From: Patescibacteria group bacterium
GTDB lineage: Bacteria; Patescibacteriota; Doudnabacteria; UBA920
Direction of reading: 5' to 3'
Assembly (NCBI GenBank): GCA_023473845.1
Contig: JAMCYA010000014.1
Coordinates: 1 to 7,396 of the forward strand
DNA: 7,396 nt
Part shown: piece by piece, positions 6,121 through 7,396 of the stretch
Layout: the number at the start of each line of letters is the position of its first letter
Numbering within the stretch: the first letter of the stretch is position 1
Translations under genes and position numbers: made by a program
Notes under the pieces: generated by a model
Database searches by the model: none
Told to the model about the DNA's origin: nothing
The model's input: only the letters and a program-made list of their open reading frames with translations

Positions 6121-6540
6121 CTACGCGTTATTATCGGCTGGATTATGCCGGAGCAATAATATAAGTATGCCTAATATAATAAAACCATCGGCCAGATTGA
6201 ACACGCCGTTTAAAATATAGAACCAATCCCGCACGTAACCCAACACCAGGCGCTCGCCTACGTTTGACACGGCCCCGGCCCAGATTAGCACCCAAGCCAG
6301 GCGCGGCCACAAACCCAAGCCTTCGCGGCGCCTTAAAAAGTACGCCACACTGCTGGAGAGGACCGCGGCATAAATTCCGTACATGGCCCAAACGGGGACA
6401 GGCAGGCTAAAGGCAAAACGGTTGTTAAAAAAAACGTTGCGGGCAAAAAATTTGGTACACTGGTCGGCGGCCACCAATAAAAAAAAGACTGGAACCCAAG
6501 CCCACTCCTGCCGTAATTTGGATATCGAGTCTTTTGTCAT
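6121..6540 (-). CDS. lspA: Lipoprotein signal peptidase (signal peptidase II) with catalytic Asp-to-Glu change
   Basis: A four-helix inner-membrane aspartyl peptidase that cuts prolipoproteins before the lipidated cysteine. At 139 residues it is slightly shorter than usual (about 150-170). Family motifs in order: AADQCTK (24-30), NNRFAFSL (39-46), AGAVSNVGERL (88-98), VRDW (103-106) and FNLADGFIILG (114-124). The second catalytic Asp is present (Asp118). The first, in the usual GNxxDR block, is replaced by Glu96 (codon GAG, 6253-6255), while Asn93 and Arg97 are kept. Glu at this position is unusual for an aspartyl protease. It lies 22 bp after the DksA-like gene and 14 bp before comM. No Shine-Dalgarno is well placed before the ATG; AAGGA sits about 17 nt away, and the frame is open upstream, so the start is uncertain. 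Confidence 0.88.
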   Translation of the reverse strand: MTKDSISKLRQEWAWVPVFFLLVAADQCTKFFARNVFFNNRFAFSLPVPVWAMYGIYAAVLSSSVAYFLRRREGLGLWPRLAWVLIWAGAVSNVGERLVLGYVRDWFYILNGVFNLADGFIILGILILLLRHNPADNNA

Positions 6541-6562
6541 AAAACTTGCTGGTTTGCATCCT

Positions 6563-6868
6563 TTACATTGCCTTGTCCGCCCAGGGCAAAGCTCTTAGCC
6601 GGGCTTCGGCTATTTCCTGGCCCGCGTCATCTGTGCCATAGGTGCCTTTTTCAATTTTTTCCAGGGCTTTGGCAATTTTTGCCAGATCCGCATTAAGCCG
6701 CACAATCATATCCTGGTTAACCTCGTCTATTTCCAACTCTTCAGCGCTCTCGTCCATGCCGTTGCCGAGCTCGGTGTGCGGCGACAGTCCGGCCAGGTCC
6801 TGCTCAAACTTGGCCTTGGCTTCAAGCAGCTGCTGCTTCATTTCTTCAATAAATGTTTGCGATAACAT
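6563..6868 (-). CDS. Short TraR/DksA-like protein lacking the zinc-binding cysteines
   Basis: A 101-residue soluble protein. The N-terminal half is helical and charged (MLSQTFIEEMKQQLLEAKAK), followed by an acidic segment (MDESAEELEIDEV, 38-50) and a second helix (MIVRLNADLAKIAKALEKIE). This matches the coiled-coil part of TraR/DksA proteins, which reach into the RNA polymerase secondary channel. The C-terminal GTYG (75-78) and EARLRALPWA (88-97) correspond to the family's zinc-finger region, but the four metal-binding cysteines are absent; the protein contains no cysteine at all and ends soon after PWA. It is the first gene of the run, with a promoter at 6907-6935 and AAGAG about 9 nt before the ATG. 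It may still bind polymerase without zinc, or be a structural relative with another role. Confidence 0.75.
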   Translation of the reverse strand: MLSQTFIEEMKQQLLEAKAKFEQDLAGLSPHTELGNGMDESAEELEIDEVNQDMIVRLNADLAKIAKALEKIEKGTYGTDDAGQEIAEARLRALPWADKAM

Positions 6869-6906
6869 ATATAGAGTCTCTTTAAATTTTTTAAGGCTGT
6901 GCCGAT

Positions 6907-6935
6907 ATTATAACCCACCCGAAATTCCAATACAA
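6907..6935 (-). promoter_or_regulatory. Promoter of the DksA-like/lspA/comM gene run
   Basis: Minus strand: TTGTAT (6930-6935), 17-nt spacer, perfect TATAAT (6907-6912). The predicted start near 6900 gives a leader of about 32 nt before the ATG at 6868. It lies immediately behind the terminator at 6939-6960, which separates this transcript from the RNA upstream. Confidence 0.7.
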
Positions 6936-6938
6936 ATG

Positions 6939-6960
6939 AAAAAGCGCCCCGACGGGCGCT
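6939..6960 (-). terminator. Intrinsic terminator ending the upstream structured RNA
   Basis: On the minus strand AGCGCCC (6954-6960) pairs perfectly with GGGCGCT (6943-6949) around a GTCG loop, followed at once by TTTT. A 7-bp GC-rich stem plus a U-run is the standard Rho-independent form. Reading the plus strand gives no U-run, so it acts on leftward transcription only. No convincing protein gene lies upstream of it. Confidence 0.9.
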
Positions 6961-7367
6961 GCAAATTAAAATAATATGTCAGCCGTCCTTGGGCGCTTGT
7001 AACCCAAATCACTCGGATGGTATCCGCGTAAACTAGTTACGCAGAAGCCAACACTCTGGCGATTCAGGCCTTCTTTGGCATAACAGCCAAAGAGAAGCGT
7101 TTTATGCCCAATCTGCTTTAAAACTGCACTCAAAACTCCTCTTGGGGTCCGAAGACCTAACAATTTTTGGGGCATGTTTTATTTTGAAACAGCCTTTTGC
7201 CTTCATGGGGATGAGAGGCAACTTCATTTTTTTGTTTTTGTTTTGCAATCAGCCTGGATTGGACAGGCTATGACGAGGAGTTAAGAGGAAAGCAACCTTC
7301 AATCTCAACAATTTAAGGCTATTTTCCTCAGTCCAGTTATTGAGTTTTTAAAGTGCTCTTTATCCAC
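6943..7367 (-). ncRNA. Candidate large structured non-coding RNA, class unknown (about 425 nt)
   Basis: This is the only long stretch without a credible gene. Read on the minus strand it contains local hairpins 7285-7329, 7251-7269, 7197-7221, 7146-7157 (a cUUCGg tetraloop), 7068-7098, 7026-7042 and 6989-7007, then the terminator. A long-range 8-bp perfect stem (7275-7282 with 7134-7141) encloses three of these hairpins. A second (7104-7111 with 7167-7175) crosses it, making a pseudoknot. The loop of the first hairpin (7304-7311) can pair with 7337-7344, another pseudoknot. G-U wobbles mostly fit the minus strand and would be A-C mismatches on the plus strand, which supports the direction; one pair near 6985/7018 argues the other way. 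I do not see the hallmarks of tmRNA, RNase P RNA, 6S, SRP RNA, T-box or common riboswitches. It could also be a long leader that normally ends at the terminator. The 5' end is estimated from the -10 box at 7374-7379. Confidence 0.65.
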
Positions 7368-7373
7368 AACTTC

Positions 7374-7379
7374 AGTATA
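7374..7379 (-). promoter_or_regulatory. Possible -10 box (TATACT) for the structured RNA
   Basis: Minus-strand TATACT differs from TATAAT at one base. Its -35 would lie beyond the right edge and cannot be checked. A start near 7367 would place all the predicted stems inside the transcript. An alternative box, TATGAT, lies at 7383-7388. Confidence 0.4.
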
Positions 7380-7396
7380 TTCATCATATCAGGGTA

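Noticed and set aside
6966..7175. 69-codon minus-strand ORF starting ATG at 7175 just before the terminator
   Set aside because: It has no Shine-Dalgarno, no recognisable motif and an unusual composition. Its start codon and body are occupied by paired RNA stems, so the structured-RNA reading explains the sequence better.
7225..7250. Homopolymer-rich stretch (runs of T separated by single G, plus strand)
   Set aside because: It looks like a possible terminator U-tract on the plus strand, but the hairpin before it (7197-7221) is separated by a few bases and no plus-strand gene lies upstream. It is better read as an A-rich linker in the minus-strand RNA.
7285..7340. GAGGAAA near the 5' end, reminiscent of RNase P RNA conserved region I
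   Set aside because: GAGGAAA is followed by AUAGCC rather than GUCC, pairs locally with TTTCCTC, and no ACAGAA-type partner region is present at the 3' end.
6943..7367. Possible tmRNA: a GTGTTGGCTTCTGCGTAA stretch (VLASA-stop) near 7035-7052 resembles a tag end
   Set aside because: There is no tRNA-like 5' and 3' half, no T-loop and no CCA end. An in-frame stop lies just upstream, leaving too short a tag. Only about 90 nt follow before the terminator.
1..7396. CRISPR array, insertion sequence, tRNA or attachment site
   Set aside because: No regularly spaced repeats, terminal inverted repeats, transposase motifs or tRNA cloverleaf with T-loop and CCA were seen on either strand.

Overview
The window reads as a piece of a small, tightly packed bacterial genome, most likely a member of the Patescibacteria/Candidate Phyla Radiation, and within that probably Parcubacteria-like. 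The basis is the family content: four small two-helix VirB2/TrbC-like pilins sharing a GNEE loop, a short TraR/DksA-like protein, a GalU with a WGDE motif, and many starts without a clear Shine-Dalgarno. GC content is near 50% by eye. Conserved genes are intact under the standard bacterial code and comM ends in TGA, so a UGA=Gly code is not suggested. Assignment to the phylum is inference from gene families.

Layout, read leftward on the minus strand. (1) 7396-6939: a gene-free stretch of about 430 nt. It holds a -10-like box at its right edge, many mutually consistent stems, at least two pseudoknots, a cUUCGg tetraloop and a textbook intrinsic terminator. I read it as an independent structured non-coding RNA of a class I cannot name. 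(2) 6935-6907: a promoter with a perfect TATAAT just behind that terminator. It starts a run of minus-strand genes: a zinc-less DksA/TraR-like protein, lspA (lipoprotein signal peptidase with an Asp-to-Glu change at one catalytic position), comM (AAA+ branch-migration helicase of natural transformation), galU (UDP-glucose synthesis) and a lipoprotein sugar-type solute-binding protein. (3) 2280-141: four tandem paralogous membrane proteins resembling type IV secretion pilins, one of them with a serine/threonine/glycine linker and a cysteine-containing extracellular domain. The last has its own extended -10 promoter and a strong Shine-Dalgarno. (4) 140-92: a long perfect-armed hairpin that probably ends the pilin transcript. 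(5) 98-1: the probable tail of a convergent plus-strand gene, weakly supported.

Functionally the gene run is mostly about the cell surface. LspA would process lipoproteins such as the solute-binding protein in the same run. GalU feeds UDP-glucose to glycan synthesis. The pilins could build a VirB2-type filament or channel. ComM acts on incoming single-stranded DNA, so a link between the pilins and DNA uptake is possible but is only inferred from proximity. The most unusual item is the structured RNA at the right end.
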